18,721 bases of DNA from JBOGZD01 sp050697155 (GCA_050697155.1 JBOGZD010000059.1:1-18721); one strand, 5' to 3'; shown: positions 7,012 to 13,744, counted from the stretch's first letter. Notes: generated by a model from the sequence alone, not told the origin. A program made the numbers and translations.

Positions 7012-8240
7012 GGAAAGCGGACTTCCTGCTCGTCGGGGGCGGGATGGCCTCGGCGTACTGTGCCTCGGAGCTGCGCCGGCGTGGGGCGGAGGGGTCGATC
7101 GTGCTGGTCGGGCGGGAGCCGGAGCCGCCGTATGAGCGCCCACCGCTGACCAAGGAGTACCTGCGGGGGGAGTCGGAGCGCACGGACGCTTATGTCAACC
7201 CGCCGGAGTGGTACGAGGAGAACGGGGTGGAGCTGCTGACACGGACGAGCGTGATGTCGCTCGACGTGGACGAGCGGCGCGCGAAGTTTCAGGGCGGGGA
7301 CGAGGTGGAGTTCGACAAGGCGCTCGTCGCCACGGGGGCGATGGTCAACATCCTGCAGGTCGATGGCGGCGAGCTGGACGGGATCCACTACGTGCGCGTG
7401 TTCGGCAACTCCGAGGGGATCCGCGAGGAGGCGGAGTCGTCGGAGCACGTGGTGCTGGTGGGAGGCAGCTACATCGCCTGCGAGGCGGCGGCGTCGCTGA
7501 CCGCGAGGGGGAAGGGCTGCACGATGGTGATGCTCGAGGAGGTGGCGCTCTCGCAGACGTTCGGCGACGAGGTGGGGCGCTTCTTTCAGGACCAGCTCGA
7601 GTCGCACGGGGTGGAGGTGCTCGGCGGGGAGGAGATCGAGGGCTTCCGGGGCGAGGGTCGCGTGCAGGGGGTGGCGACGAAGAGCGGTCGGGTGGTCGAG
7701 GGCGACATGGTCGTCGTCGGCACCGGCGTGCACCCGGACGTGATGCTCGCCAAGCGCGCCGGGCTCGAGGTCGACGACGGGATCGTCTGCGACGCGAAGC
7801 TGGAAACGTCGGCACCGGGGGTCTTCGCCGCCGGCGACGTGTGCTCGTACGACAGTGTCGTGCACGGGCGCCGCCTGCGGGTGGAGCACTGGGACGTGGC
7901 GCTGCAGCAGGGCCGCCACGCGGCGCGGGGCATGCTCGGCGAGGAGGAGCCCTACCGCGAGGTTCCCTACTTCTTCAGCGACCTCGCCGACTGGACGGGC
8001 ATGGAGTACGTGGGCCCCGCAACGGAATGGGACGAGGTCCTCTTCCGCGGCGACCGCGACGAGGCCGAGTTCACGGCCTGGTACCTGAAGGACGGCAAGG
8101 TCGCCGCCGCCCTGACCGTCGGCCGCTCCGACGACCTGATCGCGGCCCGCTCCCTGATCGAGTCCCGGGCAGACGTTGGAGCCGACAGGGAGGCGCTGGC
8201 GGACCCGGATAGCGATCTCGAGTCCCTCGGAACGACCTGA
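7008..8240 (+). CDS. FAD-dependent NAD(P)H oxidoreductase, ferredoxin-reductase-like
   Basis: This 410-residue flavoprotein is of the BphA4/rubredoxin-reductase/AIF type, which moves electrons from NAD(P)H through FAD to an iron-sulfur partner. It has an N-terminal FAD Rossmann motif (LLVGGGMASAYCA), the PPYERPPLTKEYL segment, a second dinucleotide fold near residue 147 (VVLVGGSYIACEAA), a late FAD motif (GVFAAGDVCSY, near 270) and a C-terminal reductase domain (YFFSDLADWTGMEYVG). The third Gly of the first motif is Ser. The NAD(P) motif ends in Ala (GxSxxA), a pattern often linked to NADP preference. GTG 7008 overlaps the RCK stop as GTGA. The same frame stays open back to 6372, but that part is antiparallel noise inside the RCK gene. 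No ferredoxin gene is nearby, so the electron acceptor is unknown. Confidence 0.88.
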   Translation: MRKADFLLVGGGMASAYCASELRRRGAEGSIVLVGREPEPPYERPPLTKEYLRGESERTDAYVNPPEWYEENGVELLTRTSVMSLDVDERRAKFQGGDEVEFDKALVATGAMVNILQVDGGELDGIHYVRVFGNSEGIREEAESSEHVVLVGGSYIACEAAASLTARGKGCTMVMLEEVALSQTFGDEVGRFFQDQLESHGVEVLGGEEIEGFRGEGRVQGVATKSGRVVEGDMVVVGTGVHPDVMLAKRAGLEVDDGIVCDAKLETSAPGVFAAGDVCSYDSVVHGRRLRVEHWDVALQQGRHAARGMLGEEEPYREVPYFFSDLADWTGMEYVGPATEWDEVLFRGDRDEAEFTAWYLKDGKVAAALTVGRSDDLIAARSLIESRADVGADREALADPDSDLESLGTT

Positions 8241-8279
8241 GCCGTCACGACTTCGTCGCTATCGTTGGATCTTCCCCAA

Positions 8280-8351
8280 TCCGGGGTGGAGTAATTGGCA
8301 ACTCGCCAGGTTCTGGCCCTGGAATTCATGGTTCGAGTCCATGCCCCGGAG
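8280..8351 (+). tRNA. glnU: tRNA-Gln (anticodon CTG)
   Basis: A full cloverleaf can be drawn. The acceptor stem TCCGGGG (8280-8286) pairs perfectly with CCCCGGA (8344-8350), with discriminator G8351. The D arm is GAGT/ACTC (8289-8292 with 8301-8304). The anticodon stem CCAGG/CCTGG (8306-8310 with 8318-8322) holds loop TTCTGGC, giving anticodon CTG at 8313-8315, which reads CAG (Gln). A four-base variable loop precedes the T stem CATGG/CCATG (8327-8331 with 8339-8343), whose loop is TTCGAGT. CCA is not encoded. It starts 39 nt after the flavoprotein stop; a possible -10 (TATCGT, 8260-8265) precedes it. The gene symbol is nominal. Confidence 0.95.
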
Positions 8352-8418
8352 TTCGAGTTGAGACCCCGACGGCGGAGTTGACGGCGACGCCGTACTTGTG
8401 ATTCCGTCCGGCTCCCAT

Positions 8419-8440
8419 GCGAACATGCGTTCTCACTCGA
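8419..8440 (+). repeat. Left arm of a 22-bp inverted repeat with an SOS-box-like core
   Basis: The arm contains GAACATGCGTTC (8421-8432), a GAAC-N4-GTTC dyad of the kind bound by actinobacterial LexA, preceded by GC and followed by TCACTCGA. Its mirror copy is at 8515-8536. The two arms are identical when inverted, apart from the asymmetric ATGC centre of the core. Confidence 0.7.
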
Positions 8441-8514
8441 CTAGCGTGGATATGGGCTGCGCGCGGCCACGCGGTCCGGTGTGGGTTTCGTCGGGAGCGC
8501 TATCTCCATCCGAA

Positions 8515-8536
8515 TCGAGTGAGAACATGCGTTCGC
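8515..8536 (-). repeat. Right arm of the 22-bp inverted repeat, next to the HTH gene start
   Basis: TCGAGTGA precedes GAACATGCGTTC (8523-8534) and GC follows. The arm ends 1 nt before the ATG at 8538, so a protein bound to the core would cover that gene's start. The core dodecamer has the same orientation in both arms, while the flanks are inverted. About 74 nt separate the arms and hold no recognisable gene. Confidence 0.7.
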
Positions 8537-8537
8537 A

Positions 8538-8783
8538 ATGCAGCCCCGCGAGGCGATTGGATCAAATGGGCGGCAACCCTCTGAAAAGCGCGAGCTAATC
8601 GGGGAGCTCCGCGAGCACGGTCTGAGCTATGCCGAGATTGCGCGCGAGCTTGGGATCACCAAGCCGACGGTCGCCTATCACGCCCGCCGTCTGGGGATTC
8701 CGGTTGACGAGAAGGCCTCGCGACGCTACGACTGGGTCGAGATCCAGCGGGCCTATGACTCTGGCCTCACGGTCCCGCCTTGA
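8538..8783 (+). pseudogene. Truncated HTH protein, probably the front half of an HNH endonuclease
   Basis: The 81-residue frame encodes a clear helix-turn-helix domain (residues about 20-55; GLSYAEIARELGITKPTVAY) and a second helical segment ending YDSGLTVPP. From memory, this resembles the N-terminus of an actinobacterial family in which the same start is followed by a second HTH and a C-terminal HNH nuclease with LHHVNGDGxxNR-type motifs. Here the frame stops at TGA 8781-8783 and no HNH motif appears in any downstream frame before the next gene, so I call it truncated. It could instead be a stand-alone small DNA-binding protein that binds the inverted repeats just upstream. There is no Shine-Dalgarno sequence, and the start ATG 8538 is uncertain. 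Confidence 0.55.
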
Positions 8784-8885
8784 GCGGCCGGCGTGCGCCT
8801 GCCGAGTCGCCGCTGAATCGCTGCTCTCAGGCGTAAAGGTCCGGGTGGGTGCCCCTCGCCCCTTTGTTACCTTCGCCTCGAGAAG
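8784..8885. other. Non-coding gap before the membrane-anchored hypothetical gene
   Basis: No gene is seen here. A TACCTT at 8868-8873 could be a -10 for the gene at 8886, giving a leader of about 6 nt, and GAGAAG just before the ATG is purine-rich but too close for a normal Shine-Dalgarno sequence. It may contain decayed remains of the missing half of the HNH-like gene, but I cannot recognise any. Confidence 0.3.
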
Positions 8886-9593
8886 ATGGACGTCTATCAG
8901 CGCAGACGGCTGGTCGCGCTCGGGGGGCTTGCGGCCGTGGTCGTGCTGATCGCGGTCGCGATCGGCCAGTGCGGCGGCGACGACGAGGATCCCGTCCCGG
9001 TGACACAGATTGGCGGCGCCACCGGCCCGGGGCTCGCCTCGCTGCCGAAGGACGGCCTCATCGAGCAGGCGGACGCCATCTGCGCCGAAACCGACGCCGC
9101 CCTGGAGGCGATCTCCACCGCCAACGCAGCCCGCGCCGCCCGCCAGGAGGCCGAGGCGGCCACCGCGGAGCTCAACGACCTGCAGACCCTGCCGCCGCCC
9201 GAGGAGGACACCGAGACCCTCGCCATCTTCCTCGGTGCGCTCGAGGAGCAGGTTCGAGCGCTTGGCGACAAGGAGGTCGCCGCCGAGCGCGGCGACGAGA
9301 CCGCGCTGGCCGGGATCGAGGAGGAGGTCGCCACCGCTCAGGCGGACGCCGAGGGGGCCGCCGAGGACTTCGGCTTCGAGATCTGCGGCGACCCGTCCGC
9401 CGGGGGCGACACCGACGAGACCGACACGGGCGCCGCCACCGAGCCGGCCCCCACCGAGGTCGCGCCGACGGAACCGGTCGCGCCGGCGCCGACCGAGCCC
9501 GCGCCGACCGTCACCCCCGAGGGCGGCGCGACACCTGACGCTCCGCCCGCCGAGACCGGCGGCGACTCCGGATCCGGCGGCGTCTCGCCCTAG
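8886..9593 (+). CDS. Membrane-anchored hypothetical protein with Pro/Thr-rich tail
   Basis: The 235-residue protein has a basic N-terminus (MDVYQRRR), one hydrophobic helix at about 10-27, then an extracytoplasmic region. The middle part (about 55-165) is Ala/Glu-rich and predicted helical or coiled-coil, bounded by two cysteines in QADAICAETDAAL and FGFEICGD that may pair as a disulfide. The last 65 residues are low-complexity Pro/Thr/Glu repeats (PTEPAPT-like) suited to a wall-spanning or disordered linker. I do not recognise a named family. Proteins of this layout with ICxE and FGFxxCG signatures seem common in high-GC actinobacteria. It converges on the ABC exporter gene and shares the CTAG tetramer with its stop codon. 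Confidence 0.75.
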   Translation: MDVYQRRRLVALGGLAAVVVLIAVAIGQCGGDDEDPVPVTQIGGATGPGLASLPKDGLIEQADAICAETDAALEAISTANAARAARQEAEAATAELNDLQTLPPPEEDTETLAIFLGALEEQVRALGDKEVAAERGDETALAGIEEEVATAQADAEGAAEDFGFEICGDPSAGGDTDETDTGAATEPAPTEVAPTEPVAPAPTEPAPTVTPEGGATPDAPPAETGGDSGSGGVSP

Positions 9594-11554
9594 GCGGCCG
9601 CTTCGGCCCAGGTGCCGTACAGCCGCGCGTAGCGTCCGCCGGCGCCGATCAGCTCGTCGTGGGCACCCGACTCGACTATCCGCCCGTGCTCGAGCACCAC
9701 GATCCGCCCCGCCCGCCTGATCGTCGACAGCCGGTGGGCGATCACGATCGCCGTCCGCCCCGCGAGCAGCCGCGCCAGGCCCTCCTCGATCACCCGCTCG
9801 GTGCGCACGTCGACGTTCGAGGTCGCCTCGTCGAGGATGAGGATCCGCGGCTCGGCGAGCAACGCCCGCGCGAACGCGACCAGCTGGCGCTGGCCTGCGG
9901 AGAGCGCCACTCCCCGCTCACCGACCTCGGTGTCGAACCCGTCCGCGAGCCGCCCCACGAACGCGTCGGCGCCCACCGCGCGCGCCGCGGCGACGATCTC
10001 CTCCTCGCCGGCGTCGGGACGCCCGAACGCGATGTTCTCGCGGATCGTGCCCGAGAACAGGAACCCCTCCTGCGGCACGATCCCGAGCTGGCTGCGAAGC
10101 GCCTCGGCGCGCAGGTCGCGCAGGTCATACCCGTCGACCAGCACCCGCCCGCGCTGCGGGTCGTAGAACCGCGCCACGAGCTTTGCGAACGTGGACTTGC
10201 CCGCCCCGGTCTCGCCGACGAGTGCCACGGTTTGTCCCGCTGGTATGTGCAGGTCGATTCCCGCCAGCGCCCAGTCAGCGACATCCTCTACGGCATCGAC
10301 GGCTGTGCCGTCGATGCCGTACGAAAACCAGACATCGTCGAGCTCGATCTCCCCCCGCAGCGTCCCGGGGTCGAGCGCCTCGGGCTTGTCGGTCATGTCC
10401 GGGCGGGTGTCGAGCAGGTCGAAGATCTTGTCCAGCGCCGCCATCCCCTGCTGGTAGGTGGTGTAGAGCTGTGAGATCTGCTGGATCGGGTCGAAGAACA
10501 GCGCCAGGTAGCCGATGAACGCGACCACGACGCCGGTCTCGATCTGGTTGTCGATCGCCAGGTACCCGCCGTAGAGCACGATCACCGCGGTTCCGATCGC
10601 CGACAGCAGCTCGACCGCCGGGAAGTAGGAGGCGTTGAGGTAGACGGTGCGCAGGTTCGCCTCCCGGTTCTCCTCGTTGAGCTCCGTCATCCGCTCGACG
10701 TGGCGGTCCTCGCGCCCGAACGTGCGCACCACCCGCACCCCCGAGAGCGTTTCCTGCAGGTAGGCGGTGATGTTGGCGATCTTCTCCCGGGTCAGCCGGT
10801 ACGCGCCCGTCGACGCGATCCGGAAGATGACGCTGCCGATCGCCAGCAACGGGAAGGTGAGGAAGGTGACCAGCGCCAACTCCGCGTTCAGGGCGAGCAG
10901 GATCACCACCACCCCGACCAGCGTCAACGTGCTCGAGAACAGGGTGACGACGCCGTCGGTGACCAGGCTGTCGAGCGCCTGCACGTCGTTGGTCAGCCGT
11001 GAGATCAGCACCCCCGGCTTGCGCCGGGTGAAGAAGCCGATCGACATCGTCTGCAGGTGGGAGTAGATGCGCTCGCGCAGGTCCTGGAGCGCCCGCTGGC
11101 CGATCCAGCCGACGAGGTAGGTCTGCGCGTAGGACGCAGCCCAGAGCAGCGTCACCGAGGCGAGGAAGACGACCACGATCACCGTCAGGGCCCCGGCGTC
11201 GTCGGCCCTGATCCCGTCGTCGATCGCCCTCCCGGCCAGATACGGCGGCGCCAGCGCCGCGGCGGTGGCGAGCAGCAGCGCGACCAGCATCAGCGTCACC
11301 TGCACCCGGTAGGGCCGCAGCAGGCCGAGCATCCAGCGCACCTTGCGCCCCCGCTGGTCCTCGCCCCGGATCAGCCGCCAGAGGTCGCGCGCCAGCAGCA
11401 GCGTCCCCGCCAGCCGCCCCGGCTGGTTCGCCTGGTCCTCGGTCTCGGCCGCGACCTCCGACCCCTGGCCTTCCGGATCCCGCTCGGTGACCGGATCATC
11501 GCCGTGGTTGGGCCCGCGCGACTGGCGACTGGCGACTGGCGACTGGCGACTCAC
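9590..11554 (-). CDS. ABC exporter subunit with consensus Walker B and altered signature (LSAGQ)
   Basis: The protein has an ABC half-transporter architecture: six membrane helices (about 85-380) and a C-terminal ATPase. The ATPase has Walker A GETGAGKST (10190-10216), Q-loop VPQEGFLFSG, signature LSAGQRQ (9890-9904), Walker B ILILDEATSNVD with catalytic Glu at 9827-9829, and H-loop IAHRLSTI. The signature has Ala instead of the first Gly of LSGGQ. With the upstream gene it should form a heterodimeric multidrug/lipid-type exporter. An insert (GIDGTAVDAVEDVADW) precedes Walker A. I choose GTG 11554 (654 aa), which has GAGG 8 nt upstream and follows the previous stop. GTG 11341 (583 aa, VRWMLGLLRPYR) is a serious alternative because the added N-terminus is unconserved and includes a tandem repeat. 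The frame also runs open to 11692 inside the neighbouring gene. Confidence 0.88.
   Translation of the reverse strand: MSRQSPVASRQSRGPNHGDDPVTERDPEGQGSEVAAETEDQANQPGRLAGTLLLARDLWRLIRGEDQRGRKVRWMLGLLRPYRVQVTLMLVALLLATAAALAPPYLAGRAIDDGIRADDAGALTVIVVVFLASVTLLWAASYAQTYLVGWIGQRALQDLRERIYSHLQTMSIGFFTRRKPGVLISRLTNDVQALDSLVTDGVVTLFSSTLTLVGVVVILLALNAELALVTFLTFPLLAIGSVIFRIASTGAYRLTREKIANITAYLQETLSGVRVVRTFGREDRHVERMTELNEENREANLRTVYLNASYFPAVELLSAIGTAVIVLYGGYLAIDNQIETGVVVAFIGYLALFFDPIQQISQLYTTYQQGMAALDKIFDLLDTRPDMTDKPEALDPGTLRGEIELDDVWFSYGIDGTAVDAVEDVADWALAGIDLHIPAGQTVALVGETGAGKSTFAKLVARFYDPQRGRVLVDGYDLRDLRAEALRSQLGIVPQEGFLFSGTIRENIAFGRPDAGEEEIVAAARAVGADAFVGRLADGFDTEVGERGVALSAGQRQLVAFARALLAEPRILILDEATSNVDVRTERVIEEGLARLLAGRTAIVIAHRLSTIRRAGRIVVLEHGRIVESGAHDELIGAGGRYARLYGTWAEAAA
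11518..11551. repeat. Perfect 7-bp tandem repeat at the ABC gene junction
   Basis: The unit ACTGGCG is repeated without error over 34 nt (nearly five units, starting with GCG at 11518 and ending with ACT at 11551). It falls in codons 2-12 of the downstream ABC gene if GTG 11554 is used, or in its leader if GTG 11341 is used. Because seven is not a multiple of three, copy-number change would shift frame in the first case. Confidence 0.9.
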
Positions 11555-11606
11555 AGCAGCGGCCTCAACAGCGGCCGGGCTCGGCTTCGTCCTGTCGGAC
11601 TCCGCC

Positions 11607-13376
11607 TCACAGCCGCGCCAGCTCCTCGCGCTCCTCGGCGTCCTTCTGCAGGAAGAGCACGTCCTCGCACCCGAACTCGGCGATCTCCGCATACAGCGGG
11701 CAGCGCTCGAGCAGATCCTCGTGGCGGCCGCGGTCGACGATCCGCCCCGCCTCCATGACCACGATCTCGTCGGCGAGCGAGATCGTCGACAGCCGGTGGG
11801 CGACCACGAACGTCGTCCGGCCCTCCATTGCCTCGCGCAGCCCGCGCTTGATCGCCTCCTCGGTGCGCGCGTCGACCGACGAGGTGGCGTCGTCGAGGAT
11901 CAGGATCCGCGGGTCGGCGACCAGCGCCCGCGCGATCGCCACCCGCTGGCGCTGCCCTCCCGAGAGCGTCAGCCCGCGCTCGCCGATCACCGTCTCATAG
12001 CCCTCGGGAAGCCGGGCGATGAAATCGTGTGCCTGCGCGCGCCGCGCGGCGGTCTCGATCTCCTCCCGCGTCGCGTCCGGGCGCGCGTAGCCGATGTTGT
12101 CGGCGACGCTGGCCGAGAACAGGAAGCTGTCGTCGGCGACGAAGGCGACCGAGCGGCGCAGCGAGTGCGCGTCGACGGAGCGGATGTCCGCGCCGTCGAC
12201 CAGCACCGCGCCCTCGCTGGGGTCATAGAGGCGCGCGATCAGCGCCACCAGGCTGGTCTTCCCCGACCCGGTCGGGCCGACCAGCGCCACGGTTCGCCCT
12301 GCCGGCACCTCGAGGTCGATCCCGGTCAGCGAGGGCTCGGAACCGTCGTATCGCAGGGTGACGTCGCGAAACTCGACCCGGCCCGGGCCGTCGGGCAGCG
12401 CCGGCGCCCGCGGCGGGCTCGCCACCCGCGGCTCACGGTCGAGGATCTCGAACAGCCGGTTGCCGGAGGCGACCGCCCGCTGGGCCATCCCGAGCGCCAT
12501 TCCGAGCATCCGCATCGGCCCGGTGAGCAGCACCAGGTAGGTGTAGAAGGCGACGAACTCGCCGATCGAGAGCCCGCCCGAGATCACCTGGCGCCCGCCG
12601 ACGAACAGCACCACCGCCAACCCGAGGCTGGGGATGAACCCCAGCATCGGCGAGTAGAACGCGCGCAGCCGGGTGGAGTAGACGTTCTGGTCGAACACTC
12701 GCCCGACCGCGTGGCGGAAGCGCCCCAGCATGTGCTCCTCGCGCGCGAACGCCTTCACCACCCGGATCCCCGAGACGCTCTCCTCGGCCTCCGCGGTGAG
12801 CTCGGCGATCCGCTGCTGGACCTCTTGGAGCGCCGGGCGCGAGAGCCGGTTGAAGCGCGCCGCGGCGAGCACCACGAACGGCACCGGCAGCAGCGCCAGG
12901 GCGGCCAGCCACGGCTTGATCGCGAACATCACCGCGCTCGCGAGCAGGATCGTGAGCGCGTTCTGGGTCAGGAAGATCAGCCCGTAGCCGAGGAAGAAGC
13001 GGATCGACTGCAGGTCGACCGTCGCCCGCGACATCAGCTGCCCGGTCTGCTGGGAGTCGAAGAACCCGAGCTCGAGCGCCTGCAGGTGCTCGTACACCCG
13101 TTGGCGCAGGTCGAACTCGACCGCGAGCGACACCTTGCCCGCGATCAGCCGCCGGACCACGGTCAGCCCCAGCCGCAGGATCCCGGCGCCGACGATCGCC
13201 AGCGCCAGCGGCAGCATGTCGGGCCGGTCGCCGCGCTCGATCGCGTCGATCGCGTCGCCGATCAGCAGCGGGATCAGCACCGCCATCACCATCGCCGCCC
13301 AGGCGAACCCGAGCGACCAGCGCACCTGGCGGCGATACGGACGCAGGAACCCGAGTAGCCGCCTGAAGGTGGGCAT
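11607..13376 (-). CDS. ABC exporter subunit with degenerate ATP site (catalytic Glu replaced by Asp)
   Basis: This 589-residue half-transporter has six membrane helices (about 15-310) and an ATPase domain (about 340-570). It has Walker A GPTGSGKTS, a Q-loop region reading FVADDSFLFSAS (Gln absent), canonical signature LSGGQRQRVAIARA (LSGGQ at 11952-11966), Walker B ILILDDATSSVD with Asp at the catalytic Glu position (11889-11891), and H-loop VAHRLSTI. An Asp here with an intact LSGGQ, opposite a partner with intact Walker B and altered signature, is the pattern of asymmetric heterodimers such as TM287/288, BmrCD or LmrCD. ATG 13376 is supported by the -10 element 7 nt upstream and by the usual FRRLLGFLRPYRRQ elbow helix. 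It is the first gene of a two-gene operon. The substrate is unknown. Confidence 0.9.
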   Translation of the reverse strand: MPTFRRLLGFLRPYRRQVRWSLGFAWAAMVMAVLIPLLIGDAIDAIERGDRPDMLPLALAIVGAGILRLGLTVVRRLIAGKVSLAVEFDLRQRVYEHLQALELGFFDSQQTGQLMSRATVDLQSIRFFLGYGLIFLTQNALTILLASAVMFAIKPWLAALALLPVPFVVLAAARFNRLSRPALQEVQQRIAELTAEAEESVSGIRVVKAFAREEHMLGRFRHAVGRVFDQNVYSTRLRAFYSPMLGFIPSLGLAVVLFVGGRQVISGGLSIGEFVAFYTYLVLLTGPMRMLGMALGMAQRAVASGNRLFEILDREPRVASPPRAPALPDGPGRVEFRDVTLRYDGSEPSLTGIDLEVPAGRTVALVGPTGSGKTSLVALIARLYDPSEGAVLVDGADIRSVDAHSLRRSVAFVADDSFLFSASVADNIGYARPDATREEIETAARRAQAHDFIARLPEGYETVIGERGLTLSGGQRQRVAIARALVADPRILILDDATSSVDARTEEAIKRGLREAMEGRTTFVVAHRLSTISLADEIVVMEAGRIVDRGRHEDLLERCPLYAEIAEFGCEDVLFLQKDAEEREELARL

Positions 13377-13383
13377 CCGCCTG

Positions 13384-13389
13384 ACTATA
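13384..13389 (-). promoter_or_regulatory. -10 element of the ABC exporter operon
   Basis: Read on the minus strand, TATAGT ends 7 nt before the ATG at 13376, the same leaderless geometry as for the 2-hydroxy-acid oxidase (same hexamer). No Shine-Dalgarno sequence is visible. Confidence 0.55.
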
Positions 13390-13439
13390 CAAAGTGAAGT
13401 ATGGGCAGGGATTGGCGTTTGTTCGCGCTCCGCGCGAGT

Positions 13440-13712
13440 AAGGCGCCACGTGAGTATCCGGTTACGTCAGGTCCTCGCACGAGCGCGCCCGCGACGAGCT
13501 CGGGTGGCAAGCGCCGGCGGCCGAGATGGCTCGAGCCGGTGCATATGTACGGTTCAAGCCATCTCGGCGGGGGGCGGGAGCCGGCTCCGTGGCGCTTCCC
13601 TTGCCGCCCGACCCGCTGCGCACAACGCGGTGGCCGGGGCGCTCGAGCACCGGACCCCGCCAGGCGCCTCCTCGGCGCAGCCTGAGCAAACCGGATACTC
13701 ACAAAGGCGCCA
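13440..13712. mobile_element. MITE-like element: 255-bp core with terminal inverted repeats and 9-bp direct repeats
   Basis: The core 13449-13703 begins CGTGAGTATCCGGTT and ends with its inverse AACCGGATACTCACA (14 of 15 positions match). After a 3-nt gap the match resumes with TCAGG at 13467-13471 against CCTGA at 13681-13685. Directly outside both ends lies AAGGCGCCA (13440-13448 and 13704-13712), a 9-bp direct repeat as expected from target-site duplication. The core holds no convincing gene but has nested inverted repeats, so it looks like a non-autonomous miniature element moved by a transposase encoded elsewhere. The IS family cannot be named. The GGCGCC inside the direct repeat is palindromic, so it could also be read as an outer inverted repeat; as a direct repeat it matches over nine bases rather than six. 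Confidence 0.62.
13506..13605. repeat. Nested hairpin inside the MITE-like element
   Basis: CCGAGATGGCT (13521-13531) pairs perfectly with AGCCATCTCGG (13557-13567). Six further pairs follow inside after one mismatch, leaving a loop of about 11 nt that contains CATATG. Outside this, GGCAAGCGCC (13506-13515) matches GGCGCTT...TTGCC (13591-13605) with a short bulge. The pairing makes much of the element one long imperfect palindrome. Confidence 0.6.
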
Positions 13713-13732
13713 ATAGCGGGCGGTGGCGGCGG

Positions 13733-13738
13733 CATACT
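13733..13738 (+). promoter_or_regulatory. -10-like element for the Cys4 protein/Kelch gene pair
   Basis: CATACT ends 6 nt before the GTG at 13745. It is a weaker hexamer than the others but has the same spacing. It lies 20 nt after the right direct repeat of the MITE-like element, so the element's end forms the upstream promoter region. Confidence 0.35.
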
Positions 13739-13744
13739 GCTCCT

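Noticed and set aside
3793..7143. Open frame of more than 1,100 codons on the minus strand opposite the permease/RCK block
   Set aside because: It is His/Asp/Arg/Pro-rich without any domain pattern and mirrors well-supported genes. Long antisense frames are expected at this GC content.
11518..11551. CRISPR-like array
   Set aside because: The unit is 7 bp and repeats without spacers, so it is a simple tandem repeat.
11555..11692. ATG 11692 as the start of the downstream ABC gene
   Set aside because: It lies inside the upstream ABC gene, the added residues are Ser/Arg-rich and unconserved, and GTG 11554 with GAGG upstream is better placed.
11343..13358. Long plus-strand open frame opposite the first ABC exporter subunit
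   Set aside because: Composition is Arg/Asp/Gln/His-rich and not protein-like. The opposite strand carries all ABC motifs.
13449..13703. RNase P RNA, tmRNA or SRP RNA as an explanation for the structured intergenic region
   Set aside because: None of the conserved motifs of these RNAs that I would expect are present, while terminal inverted repeats with direct-repeat flanks are.
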